Positions 7,216 through 14,949 of a stretch of DNA of 41,215 nt are shown one piece after another. The DNA comes from Ruminococcaceae bacterium UBA1734 (GTDB lineage: Bacteria > Bacillota > Clostridia > Oscillospirales > Acutalibacteraceae), in the NCBI GenBank assembly GCA_002315765.1, contig DCIE01000046.1:1-41215 (forward strand), read 5' to 3'. The notes beneath the pieces are model-generated. The model searched no databases, had not been told where the DNA came from, and saw nothing but the letters and a program-made list of their open reading frames with translations. Each line of letters starts with the position of its first letter. Positions within the stretch are counted from its first letter, which is position 1. The position numbers and the translations under genes are program-made.

Positions 7216-8133
7216 CTAATCCTTAATAATAATATTTTTCTTTCTAATATGATTTTCGGCCGCAATAATTTCTTCCCTTGATGGCAAATACTCCGGTATG
7301 GTATTTTTAATATTAAGAGAAAGATATTTAGATTTGGCATAATTATGATATGGAAGTATCTTGACTTCTATCGCACTTTTTAAGTCAATAATAAAATCAC
7401 CGATTTTTTCAATTTGATTATCATTAAATTTCGGAACATACGGTATTCTGATTTCTATGCTTTTTTTCATAGAATTGATATATTTTAAGTTTTCCAAAAT
7501 AATCTTGTTTGATTGTCCGGTGCAATTAATGTGAACATCGTCATCGAAAGCCTTAATATCAAAAAGAAACTTGTCGGTATAAGGAATTACTTTTTCAAAT
7601 GCCTTTTTGGAAACAAACCCGGAAGTATCAACGGCGGTGTTGATATTTTCTTTTTTTAGTGCCTTTAAAAATTCAGCACAAAAGTCAGCTTGTAACAAAC
7701 ATTCTCCACCGGAAAGAGTAACGCCACCGTTTGAATTTTCGTAAAATTCTCTATCCGAAAGGACAATATCTAATAGTTCACTAACGGAATATTTTTTTCC
7801 GTACCACTGTAACGCATCACCCAAACAAGAATCCACGCACTTTCCGCAAGAAATGCACTTTTCCCTATCAAATGTATGACCGTTACAATCAATTGTATGG
7901 GCAAAAGACGGACAAACAGCAACACATTCACCGCAATTAATACACTTATCCGAATAATATGCAAGTTCAGATTGAATGTTAATACCTTCGGGGTTGTGAC
8001 ACCACACACATTTAAGCGGACAACCCTTAAAAAAAACCGTTGTCCTTATTCCATCGCCGTCATGAACGGCAAAACGCTTTATTTCAAAAATCGTAGCTTT
8101 TTCCACAACAATATCTTCCTTAACACTCAGCAT
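7216..8133 (-). CDS. Glycyl radical enzyme activating protein (radical SAM)
   Basis: A 305-residue radical SAM enzyme that installs the glycyl radical on a partner by hydrogen abstraction with 5'-deoxyadenosyl radical. The SAM cluster motif is Cys38-x3-Cys42-x2-Cys45 (FKGCPLKCVWC), preceded by the family hallmark HDGDGIRTTVF. Two further 4Fe-4S clusters are shown by Cys64/67/70/74 and Cys93/96/99/103, as in activases of dehydratase-type glycyl radical enzymes but not of pyruvate formate-lyase. GGVTLSGGE is the SAM-binding GGE segment. The gene overlaps the end of the 649-aa gene by 7 bp, implying coupled translation. Its partner is almost certainly the enzyme encoded at 11014-13251. Confidence 0.93.
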   Translation of the reverse strand: MLSVKEDIVVEKATIFEIKRFAVHDGDGIRTTVFFKGCPLKCVWCHNPEGINIQSELAYYSDKCINCGECVAVCPSFAHTIDCNGHTFDREKCISCGKCVDSCLGDALQWYGKKYSVSELLDIVLSDREFYENSNGGVTLSGGECLLQADFCAEFLKALKKENINTAVDTSGFVSKKAFEKVIPYTDKFLFDIKAFDDDVHINCTGQSNKIILENLKYINSMKKSIEIRIPYVPKFNDNQIEKIGDFIIDLKSAIEVKILPYHNYAKSKYLSLNIKNTIPEYLPSREEIIAAENHIRKKNIIIKD

Positions 8134-10076
8134 TCTTCTAATGTTATTTGTTCGCCGTCTATAAATAACTTACTTCCCTTTGTAGCAAAAGCAAATTGTC
8201 CTTTTCTGTATGCCAATAAACCTGTATAAATACCTGTGTATTTAATTCCGTCTATTTCTATATAAAAAGACTCTTCTTTATTTGTCAAAATTCCATGACT
8301 TACGAGGGCAAAACTACCATCTGCATAGATACATCCATTCTCAATTCCGCTTTTATCGCAACCGATTTTCTCCAATAAATCCAACGAAAAATCCTTATTT
8401 GTTGCAAAGTTTAGTTTTGCTTCTTCTCCGTAGAAATCAAGTTCGGCATTACCTACAACACTCAATGGTATATTTTTACCGTTCATTTCATCAAGAAACT
8501 CAAAAACTTCAGGCTTGGCATATTGAGGATAAAGGAACAATACATGAGAAAAACCATGTCCGTTAAAGTAAACCTTATTATCCTTTATTTCCGTTCTGCC
8601 GTCTAATATTGTATAATCCGGAATCAAAGCACAACGATATCCGTTTTGCCATATTTCATCACATTTAGACAAAATTCCCGGTGCGCCGTTGACATCCCAC
8701 TCATTTCGGTTTTCATAGTTTGGATACCAGTTGTTTTGATATGTAAAGCCGAATATTATTAAAAGGTCCAGCTTTGGTCTTTCGGTCTGAAACTCATCAA
8801 GGCAGGATACGGTTTTGTCAAGCTTTCTGATGTTTTTCAAAAATTCCTTTTCGGTAAAGCCCTGACCCCAAATTCCATCGTTATAAGAATGATGAAACTG
8901 CCGGCAGTTAAAGGGTGCGCCCTCAATAATATGGTCATAGTAAGGTTGTTGCTCTTTATGATAAAACATATCTATACAAATAGGCTCATTATGAGCAAGG
9001 CTGATTCCCATTCTGATAGGAAACGGAATGTTTTCGTCGGTATGACCGAAATCCCTGGGCAAATCCCACCAACGACAGCCGGTTTTCCATATTTCATCAT
9101 TTTGAAGGTCGTTATGAAAGGTATTGTGGCAGGTCAAAAAAACATCCTCGCCAAAATGCTTTTTTTCGTACTCTGCAACCTGCCATTCAATCTTTATTGG
9201 TTGCTTCGACAGTTCCTCAAAATAAATATTTATTGCCTTAATTCGGGTCTTATCCTCGTTTTGAGGAGCATACCGCATATCAAACAACAATTTGTCAAAA
9301 TCAATACCTAAACGGTTTTTGAAGTATTCTCGCTGTGCCTCGGTATAATACCGTGCTCTAAATGGTTCCTCATAAGCAGAACCCAAAACCATATACCCTG
9401 TTTCATCCATACAAAATCCGTCAAAGGGAACATCCAGGTAATCGTTCATTTCCGCCTTATAGTTTTCAAACATAGAATCGCCAAAGCATTCGTAACAATT
9501 AAAGTACTGAACGGTCATAAGAAAAACCGTTTTGCCGTAATTTTCTTTTCCTGCGTCAATCTCCACCGTTATCAAATCGGATTCGCAATCAATAACCCTC
9601 GCCTTATGGGTAATATCCTCAAGGCTGTCCTTTTTATAATGGTCGTTATCGGTTTTATCAAACATATACGCCTTAACGACCCTATTCCATAAAGGCAAAA
9701 CCTTTGCCCTGTTCCATTTAGGTGTCTGGGTAAACTCAACGAAGCCGTCCTTGTCAACTACACCCTCGTTATCGTAAACAAGACCTTGAGCGTTTTTTTG
9801 GTCGTCAATAATATGGGGAGAATTATTAAAAAATCCTTTTATAAGTGTAGTTCTTAACACAATTCGAATGCCAAGGGAATGTGCGTATTCCACCAATTCC
9901 TTCATATCATTTATAAGGGAGGGATTATCTCTTGTCACTGCACCCTTGGTAGTGGCGATATTTATTAAATTAACTTCGGTATTTTCTTTAATAAAATCTA
10001 AATCTTTAAGATATTTCTTTCTTCTTAAAGAATCTTCATTAAATTGCCATTGCATAGCGATTGGAACTTTTTTCAT
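8127..10076 (-). CDS. Unassigned TIM-barrel-like protein, possible intracellular glycosidase
   Basis: A 649-residue protein without signal peptide or membrane segment. The first half reads like an (alpha/beta)8 glycosidase: early strands such as NLINIATTKGA and IRIVLRTTLIKG, then VPFDGFCMDETGYM near 217-228 with adjacent Asp224 and Glu225, and aromatic-rich loops such as CRWWDLPRDFGHTDEN near 334-349. The segment around 525-570 (FSHVLFLYPQYAKPEVFEFL) resembles the flavodoxin-like domain found after the barrel in GH42-type enzymes. I cannot place it in a named family. Its position in the rhamnose operon, next to the radical enzyme activase, suggests action on an imported rhamnoside, perhaps as an alpha-L-rhamnosidase. 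The start at 10076 follows AAGGGAG. Confidence 0.55.
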   Translation of the reverse strand: MKKVPIAMQWQFNEDSLRRKKYLKDLDFIKENTEVNLINIATTKGAVTRDNPSLINDMKELVEYAHSLGIRIVLRTTLIKGFFNNSPHIIDDQKNAQGLVYDNEGVVDKDGFVEFTQTPKWNRAKVLPLWNRVVKAYMFDKTDNDHYKKDSLEDITHKARVIDCESDLITVEIDAGKENYGKTVFLMTVQYFNCYECFGDSMFENYKAEMNDYLDVPFDGFCMDETGYMVLGSAYEEPFRARYYTEAQREYFKNRLGIDFDKLLFDMRYAPQNEDKTRIKAINIYFEELSKQPIKIEWQVAEYEKKHFGEDVFLTCHNTFHNDLQNDEIWKTGCRWWDLPRDFGHTDENIPFPIRMGISLAHNEPICIDMFYHKEQQPYYDHIIEGAPFNCRQFHHSYNDGIWGQGFTEKEFLKNIRKLDKTVSCLDEFQTERPKLDLLIIFGFTYQNNWYPNYENRNEWDVNGAPGILSKCDEIWQNGYRCALIPDYTILDGRTEIKDNKVYFNGHGFSHVLFLYPQYAKPEVFEFLDEMNGKNIPLSVVGNAELDFYGEEAKLNFATNKDFSLDLLEKIGCDKSGIENGCIYADGSFALVSHGILTNKEESFYIEIDGIKYTGIYTGLLAYRKGQFAFATKGSKLFIDGEQITLEEC

Positions 10077-10097
10077 AAACTTTCTCCCTTTAATGAA

Positions 10098-11000
10098 CTA
10101 AACCTTTTTATTTCCAAACATAATTCCTGCGGAAATTAATATAAAAGCAAACAAATATTGTAATTTTAATATATCTTCTCCAAGAAGTATTGCGCCAAAT
10201 ATACAAGCAAATAAAGGCTCGGCAAACTTTACTATAAACAACTTTGATAAATCACCGTTTCTTTGAAGATATGTCCATAATAGATATCCGGCAATAGATG
10301 CTAAACATATATAGCCAAAAACAAATCCCGATTTTATTGTAAAAGTAGGAATACATCCACCCATCATCAAACCGATAAAAAGCAAAATAATTCCACCGGT
10401 TAATTGAGAAATTCCGACAACCAAAAATGAAGAATTGTTTTGCGCAACCTTTTTAGTTAAAACACTTGAAATAACACTGCAAACAGAAGCGAAAATAATA
10501 AGATAATCGCCAATAGAAAACTTAACATTTCCTCCCGCACCGAAATTTATAGCGATAATACCGCAAAAACCGACAATAGCGCCGATAATCTTGTTAGTTC
10601 CGAATTTTTCTTCTTTTACAAACAAAAAAGCAAAACAAACATATAAAAGCAATCCAAGTTGTTTTAACAATGCCGTTTTTGAGCTATCGGCAAGGCTTAA
10701 ACCAATATATGTAAAAGCATAATGCAAAACTATTGCGAAAATACCCATAAAGGTGATGCTACAAAACGATTTGAATTTCGGTACCGCTATTTTTTCTTTT
10801 CTAACAAAACTGATTAACAATAATACTAAACCGGAAAGAATAAATCTAATCGAAGCAAAAACCAAAATATCGCAAATTCTATTAGTATCAATATTAAAGA
10901 CCGAATATCCGATTTTTATTAAGGGAAATAACGAGCCGAAAAGCATCATATTAAAAATTGCCAATAACAATTCTTTGTTCTTTTTTAACAAGTTAATCAT
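10098..11000 (-). CDS. EamA/DMT-family transporter
   Basis: A 300-residue membrane protein with about ten hydrophobic helices arranged as two EamA repeats, for example LLAIFNMMLFGSLFPLIKIG at the start and LAGYLLW-type helices late, ending in the short basic tail MFGNKKV. Members of the drug/metabolite superfamily move small molecules; RhaT, the L-rhamnose/proton symporter, belongs to the same superfamily. The gene follows the glycyl radical enzyme gene by 13 bp, within the rhamnose operon. It may import rhamnose or export the end product of the pathway. The substrate cannot be read from the sequence. Confidence 0.85.
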   Translation of the reverse strand: MINLLKKNKELLLAIFNMMLFGSLFPLIKIGYSVFNIDTNRICDILVFASIRFILSGLVLLLISFVRKEKIAVPKFKSFCSITFMGIFAIVLHYAFTYIGLSLADSSKTALLKQLGLLLYVCFAFLFVKEEKFGTNKIIGAIVGFCGIIAINFGAGGNVKFSIGDYLIIFASVCSVISSVLTKKVAQNNSSFLVVGISQLTGGIILLFIGLMMGGCIPTFTIKSGFVFGYICLASIAGYLLWTYLQRNGDLSKLFIVKFAEPLFACIFGAILLGEDILKLQYLFAFILISAGIMFGNKKV

Positions 11001-11013
11001 TTTTTTAATTTCA

Positions 11014-13251
11014 CTACCTAATGTTTTCCGCCCTTAAAATATAAGCTTCTTGCTCTTCTTTTGATAAATTGTTCCATAAAACATTCCATCCGCAAACACG
11101 AACCTGTAAATTTTTATACTTTTCCGGATTTTTTTGCGCATCTCTTAATGTTTCGGAATTGAAAATATTAAACTGAATGGACATTCCGTCATTTTTAAGA
11201 TATGTCATAAGTAATCCGTACATCGCCAATAAGCCGTCATCACCCGAGACAGCAGATGGGTGTAACATAACATCAACACAAAATGATTCATGATAATTAT
11301 ACGGATGCATTTTCACAACCGAGTTTATTAAAGCCGTGGCGCCGTTTTTATCCATACCACTTACAGGTGAAGCGTTTTTAGATAGTTCAAACCCTGCTTT
11401 TCGTCCGTCTGGTAAAGCTGATGTCTTTGCACCCTGCCATACGAACTGCATTGCCGAATGCATAACAGTTTTATAAACTCCTCCCCGAGCATTAGGACGG
11501 TTATTTATTTTATTGCTGAAATAATCCGCCATACAAGAAGCCAGTTCGTCCGTTTCTCTGTCGCCGTTTCCGTACTTATTTGGTAGTTTTAATGCAGACA
11601 TTCGCAGTTTTTCATAACCATTCCAATTATTTTCCATAGCTTTTTTAACTTCGTCAAGTCCTGCTACACCGTTTTCAAAGCAAATCTTTTTTATTGCCAT
11701 TAACGAATCCACAGCACTTGCAAAACCCGAACACAAAATACAGGAATTGTTATATTTCACACCGAATGAGTATCCGTCGATTCCCTGTTTTAGCGAGCGT
11801 TCAATAGTTGCCGAATAAACATTGGAGGGATTAACATAAGCCAAAGAACCTTCGTAGGAATTGCCGATTTTTACGGATTCCTCAATTAAATATTCCCATT
11901 GCTTAATAAAAGCAGAGTAAAAATCATCAAAAGACTCAAACTTTGAAATATCGCCCGATTCAACACCGGCCTTAATTCCGGTTTTAATATCACAGCCGTT
12001 ATTAAGAGCAAACTCTATCGCTTTACAAGCGTTTATGTATGCAACACCGGTGGAGGACTCATCGCTGCGCACCCTTGTTTCATAGCAACCGCTGATTTCA
12101 AAATTTTCAGCTTCGCTTTCGGAAGCACCGTAACCCATAATTGCCTTTTTATGTCCCGGTTCGCAACAAAATACAAAGCTTGACACGCCCTTTCGAAGAA
12201 GCTTAAATACCTTAAACAGCACTTCCTTCGGAGTGTTTTCTGCCACCTTGATTTGTATTTTCGGATTATATATTTTAAGTTCGTCGTAAATATCCAAAAT
12301 TACATCGGATATAACATTAAATTTTGTACTGCCGTCGGTATTAGTTCCACCCATATACATAGGATGTCCCCAATAATTGCCTATTGCGGAATACTGCATT
12401 AAATAGTATGCTATAAACTCTTTCTCTTGGTCTTGTGTAAAGTTTCCGCTTTCAATATCCTTTTTATAAAAAGGCAAAAGAGTGTTGTCAATACCATTGC
12501 CCAAGCTTCTTGTTTGATAATTGTCAACGCACTCACAGGCAATAAAGAAAATATACATAGCCTGCAAAGCTTCATAGAGATTTGTGGGCTTGCCATCACG
12601 CAAATTCTTTAAACAATCGGCTTGAAGTTTTGATTTTTCGTTGGTCTTTGTTAAGGCGAACTTATAATACCTATCAATCAATCTGATGATTGCCTGATAT
12701 GTAATCTCTATACCCTCATAAAATGCGTCCTGTTCGGGGGTAATGCCGTTTTGCTTCATTTGTGCATGGTATTTTTCAGTCCGTTCAAGTAATCCTATAA
12801 AACCCAATTCCAAAAGAGAGTCCCAGTTTGGTATTACATGGTCAAAATCCGGCCAAATTGCAACCGCACCAACCGAGTCAAACAGTTTTATTTCATCGCT
12901 TATTTCGGGAATTTTTGAAAAAACCTCGTTTGACCAAGTAGTTATTGTATTATGCCATAAAAGTCTTCCCCAGTTATAAAAACCGACAAACCAATCCTTT
13001 TCATTCACGTCAATTCTTGCATTATCAAGTAAAAACTCAAATAGTTTTGCTTTGGCAACAGGATGAGGCAAATCGGTTAATTTGCTTGAAAGTTCATTTA
13101 ATTTTGCACGCATTGTATCGTCATCTAACCCTGTTGATTCATCGTACTCATATCCGTGGTATGCCATTCTATCATAAGGATCAAATGGCAGGTCTACCCT
13201 ATGATATTTATTAATAAGATAGTCCATATCATTATTTAGATTTCCAAACAT
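11014..13251 (-). CDS. Glycyl radical enzyme, dehydratase-like, unknown substrate
   Basis: A 745-residue member of the pyruvate formate-lyase/glycyl radical superfamily. The thiyl-radical Cys lies in EISGCYETR (Cys389, Glu391), giving the Cys-x-Glu arrangement of glycyl radical dehydratases rather than the paired cysteines of pyruvate formate-lyase. The radical loop at the C-terminus is QVRVCGWNVLW (Gly721), with Cys-Gly-Trp instead of the common Ser/Ala-Gly-Tyr. LPDGRKAG is the usual late family motif. I chose the ATG at 13251, preceded by AGGAGG, over an in-frame upstream start. It is the first gene of the rhamnose operon, with its activase three genes downstream. Propanediol dehydratases use GCVEP and normally sit with shell proteins, absent here, so the substrate may be a sugar derivative. 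Confidence 0.9.
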   Translation of the reverse strand: MFGNLNNDMDYLINKYHRVDLPFDPYDRMAYHGYEYDESTGLDDDTMRAKLNELSSKLTDLPHPVAKAKLFEFLLDNARIDVNEKDWFVGFYNWGRLLWHNTITTWSNEVFSKIPEISDEIKLFDSVGAVAIWPDFDHVIPNWDSLLELGFIGLLERTEKYHAQMKQNGITPEQDAFYEGIEITYQAIIRLIDRYYKFALTKTNEKSKLQADCLKNLRDGKPTNLYEALQAMYIFFIACECVDNYQTRSLGNGIDNTLLPFYKKDIESGNFTQDQEKEFIAYYLMQYSAIGNYWGHPMYMGGTNTDGSTKFNVISDVILDIYDELKIYNPKIQIKVAENTPKEVLFKVFKLLRKGVSSFVFCCEPGHKKAIMGYGASESEAENFEISGCYETRVRSDESSTGVAYINACKAIEFALNNGCDIKTGIKAGVESGDISKFESFDDFYSAFIKQWEYLIEESVKIGNSYEGSLAYVNPSNVYSATIERSLKQGIDGYSFGVKYNNSCILCSGFASAVDSLMAIKKICFENGVAGLDEVKKAMENNWNGYEKLRMSALKLPNKYGNGDRETDELASCMADYFSNKINNRPNARGGVYKTVMHSAMQFVWQGAKTSALPDGRKAGFELSKNASPVSGMDKNGATALINSVVKMHPYNYHESFCVDVMLHPSAVSGDDGLLAMYGLLMTYLKNDGMSIQFNIFNSETLRDAQKNPEKYKNLQVRVCGWNVLWNNLSKEEQEAYILRAENIR

Positions 13252-13285
13252 AATATTACCTCCTATTTCCATTATCTTAATCATA

Positions 13286-13314
13286 AAACTATTTGCATTC
13301 AAATACATTGACAA
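13286..13314 (-). promoter_or_regulatory. Probable promoter of the rhamnose operon
   Basis: On the minus strand, TTGTCA (13309-13314) is followed after 17 bp by TAGTTT (13286-13291), a good -35 with a poor -10, as expected for an activator-dependent promoter. It lies about 35-60 bp upstream of the GRE ATG and its AGGAGG site. The motifs ACATTGAC (13305-13312) and ACATTTGAC (13321-13329) repeat beside it and may be regulator contacts. Confidence 0.4.
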
Positions 13315-13324
13315 AAAGAAACAT

Positions 13325-13353
13325 TTGACTTATTCATAACAACGAATTATAAT
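13325..13353 (+). promoter_or_regulatory. Promoter of the AraC regulator gene
   Basis: TTGACT (13325-13330), a 17 bp spacer and TATAAT (13348-13353) form a near-consensus promoter. Transcription would start near 13360, leaving only about 9 bases before the ATG at 13369, so the message would have a very short leader that cuts into the GGTGA site (13360-13364). The promoter may instead begin slightly differently in vivo. Confidence 0.6.
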
Positions 13354-13368
13354 ATTTATGGTGATTAT

Positions 13369-14148
13369 ATGAATTTTTTGGATAAAAAAAATGAATTATT
13401 CGTTACTAAAATCGTGCTGGCCTGTTTTGTAAAACCCGGAAATGGTTCTCTAATACATACCAACCGATCATCATACGGAATTGCCTATAATTTAAGCGGT
13501 AAAAAAACCTATAATTTTTCAAGCGGAGAAAAACTAACCGTTGAAGACGGCGACGTTATTTTTTTGCCGTTTGGCTCCAGCTACGTTATTGATAACACTG
13601 TTGACGGGGATTGCTATGCCATTAACTTTATCCTATCCAACCAAATTGATTATGCACCTTTTTTGATTCATTCCAAAAGCAAGGATTCTCTTTTACCCTG
13701 CTTTATAAAGGCCGTGTCTTCTTTTCAAAAACAAGAATACGGATTTAACGAAAAATGTCTTAGAGAATTATATGATATTTTATATAAAATCAAACAAATA
13801 AATTATAAAACAACATATAATTCTCCGAACCAAAAGAAAATACTCAGTACCGCCACGGCATACATCTGTGAAAATTATACTTTTAAGAATATCACTATAA
13901 AAGAAATATGCGACAAATGCTCAATAAGCGATACCTATTTAAGAAGAATTTTTAACTCCGAATTCGGAATTTCTCCTATTGAATACATAAACAGATTGCG
14001 CCTGAACTATGCAAAATCGCTTATTGCTTCGGGAGATTATTCGGTTAGTGATGCCTGTTTTATGAGTGGGTTTAACGACACGAGTTATTTCAGCCGAACA
14101 TATAAAAAACACTTTGGTTTTCCCCCCAAGGAAACAAAATATATTTGA
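13369..14148 (+). CDS. AraC-family transcriptional regulator
   Basis: A 259-residue regulator. The N-terminal half is a cupin-type ligand-binding domain (for example LTVEDGDVIFLPFGSSYVID around residues 58-77). The C-terminal ~100 residues contain two helix-turn-helix units: ITIKEICDKCSISDTYLRRI and the signature SVSDACFMSGFNDTSYFSRT followed by YKKHFGFPPKE. It is divergent from the glycyl radical enzyme gene with a 117 bp shared control region, so it most likely activates the rhamnose operon in response to rhamnose or a product. Its stop directly abuts that of the convergent phosphatase gene. Confidence 0.93.
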   Translation: MNFLDKKNELFVTKIVLACFVKPGNGSLIHTNRSSYGIAYNLSGKKTYNFSSGEKLTVEDGDVIFLPFGSSYVIDNTVDGDCYAINFILSNQIDYAPFLIHSKSKDSLLPCFIKAVSSFQKQEYGFNEKCLRELYDILYKIKQINYKTTYNSPNQKKILSTATAYICENYTFKNITIKEICDKCSISDTYLRRIFNSEFGISPIEYINRLRLNYAKSLIASGDYSVSDACFMSGFNDTSYFSRTYKKHFGFPPKETKYI

Positions 14149-14862
14149 TTATAATTCAATCAAATTACAAAAAGTTGTAGGCAGATTATTCTTTAACAAA
14201 TGAGAATCGTTTGAAAAGGTCAACACTCTCGGAACGGACACTTCATTGTTTGGAAATTCGATAACGGTAACGGTGCTGTGGCTCATTACAAATCTTGATG
14301 AAAACATAGGATACGGAATGTCTAAAAGACAGCTTAAAAACACACTTCCGAAACCGGCATGGGCAAACAAAGCTATCCTATCGTCGTTGGCTCTTGCTAC
14401 CTCATAATTTCTTTCCTCTTTATTATGCTTATATCCTAAACTTTCTATAAACCTATATGTTTCGGTAGAGATTCTCTCCATACCCTGCTGACACTTCATA
14501 TTCTCAAAAGCTTTATGAGTATACCATTTATCTCCCAAGCGCTCTATTTCATTTGAAACAAAAAGCTTTTGATAGTTATCGCAGGTAAACAAAAAATGTT
14601 TTTCGTTTTTACTGTCATAACCCATAAGTTCCTCGCCCGCGTATCTTTCGTCACACCAGGCAAGCGGAATGTAGTCCATTCCCAAAGCTTCGCAGGTGGG
14701 TTTAGCCGTTAATATTGCCCTTTCGGAGGTTGAGGTATAAATTTGAGAAAAGTTTAAGGTTGAAAGTTTTTTTGACAAAGCAATCGCCTGCTTGTGTCCA
14801 AGGTCGGTTAGACTGTCGGGAAAATAAATCGGGTCCCCGTGTCTAATGAAATATAATAACAT
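14149..14862 (-). CDS. Histidine phosphatase (phosphoglycerate mutase-like) family protein
   Basis: A 237-residue cytoplasmic protein starting LLYFIRHGDPIYF, with the catalytic RHG triad at residues 7-9. Other landmarks are LTDLGHKQAIAL, TSTSERAILTA with the conserved Arg, and the second His in IALFAHAGFG. Members cleave phosphate from sugar phosphates, nucleotides or proteins; the substrate here is unknown. The ATG at 14862 follows AAGGAG, which lies just beyond a terminator at 14881-14930, so expression needs read-through of the large glycan operon or a promoter hidden in that stem. It is not obviously part of either neighbouring operon. Confidence 0.85.
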   Translation of the reverse strand: MLLYFIRHGDPIYFPDSLTDLGHKQAIALSKKLSTLNFSQIYTSTSERAILTAKPTCEALGMDYIPLAWCDERYAGEELMGYDSKNEKHFLFTCDNYQKLFVSNEIERLGDKWYTHKAFENMKCQQGMERISTETYRFIESLGYKHNKEERNYEVARANDDRIALFAHAGFGSVFLSCLLDIPYPMFSSRFVMSHSTVTVIEFPNNEVSVPRVLTFSNDSHLLKNNLPTTFCNLIEL

Positions 14863-14880
14863 AATTACTCCTTAAAAGAA

Positions 14881-14930
14881 AAAGCAGACAATGTATTGAT
14901 TAAATTTTTAGTCAATACAAAGTCTGCTTT
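14881..14930 (-). terminator. Rho-independent terminator of the glycan-uptake operon
   Basis: AAAGCAGAC (14881-14889) pairs with GTCTGCTTT (14922-14930), and inside it TGTATTGA (14892-14899) pairs with TCAATACA (14912-14919), giving a long hairpin. On the minus strand it is followed by CTTTTTCTTTT. It starts about 20 bp after the stop of the dockerin gene and so ends the 26 kb operon. Confidence 0.85.
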
Positions 14931-14949
14931 AATTTATGCCGTTAAGCTA

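Noticed and set aside
8889..9311. 140-codon plus-strand frame opposite the 649-aa gene
   Set aside because: No recognisable domain or ribosome binding site; the opposite strand has a much longer coherent protein in a tight operon.
11014..13251. Identification as pyruvate formate-lyase or propanediol dehydratase
   Set aside because: The active site has a single Cys in GCYE rather than the paired Cys of formate-lyase, and the GCVEP context and microcompartment genes of propanediol dehydratase are absent.
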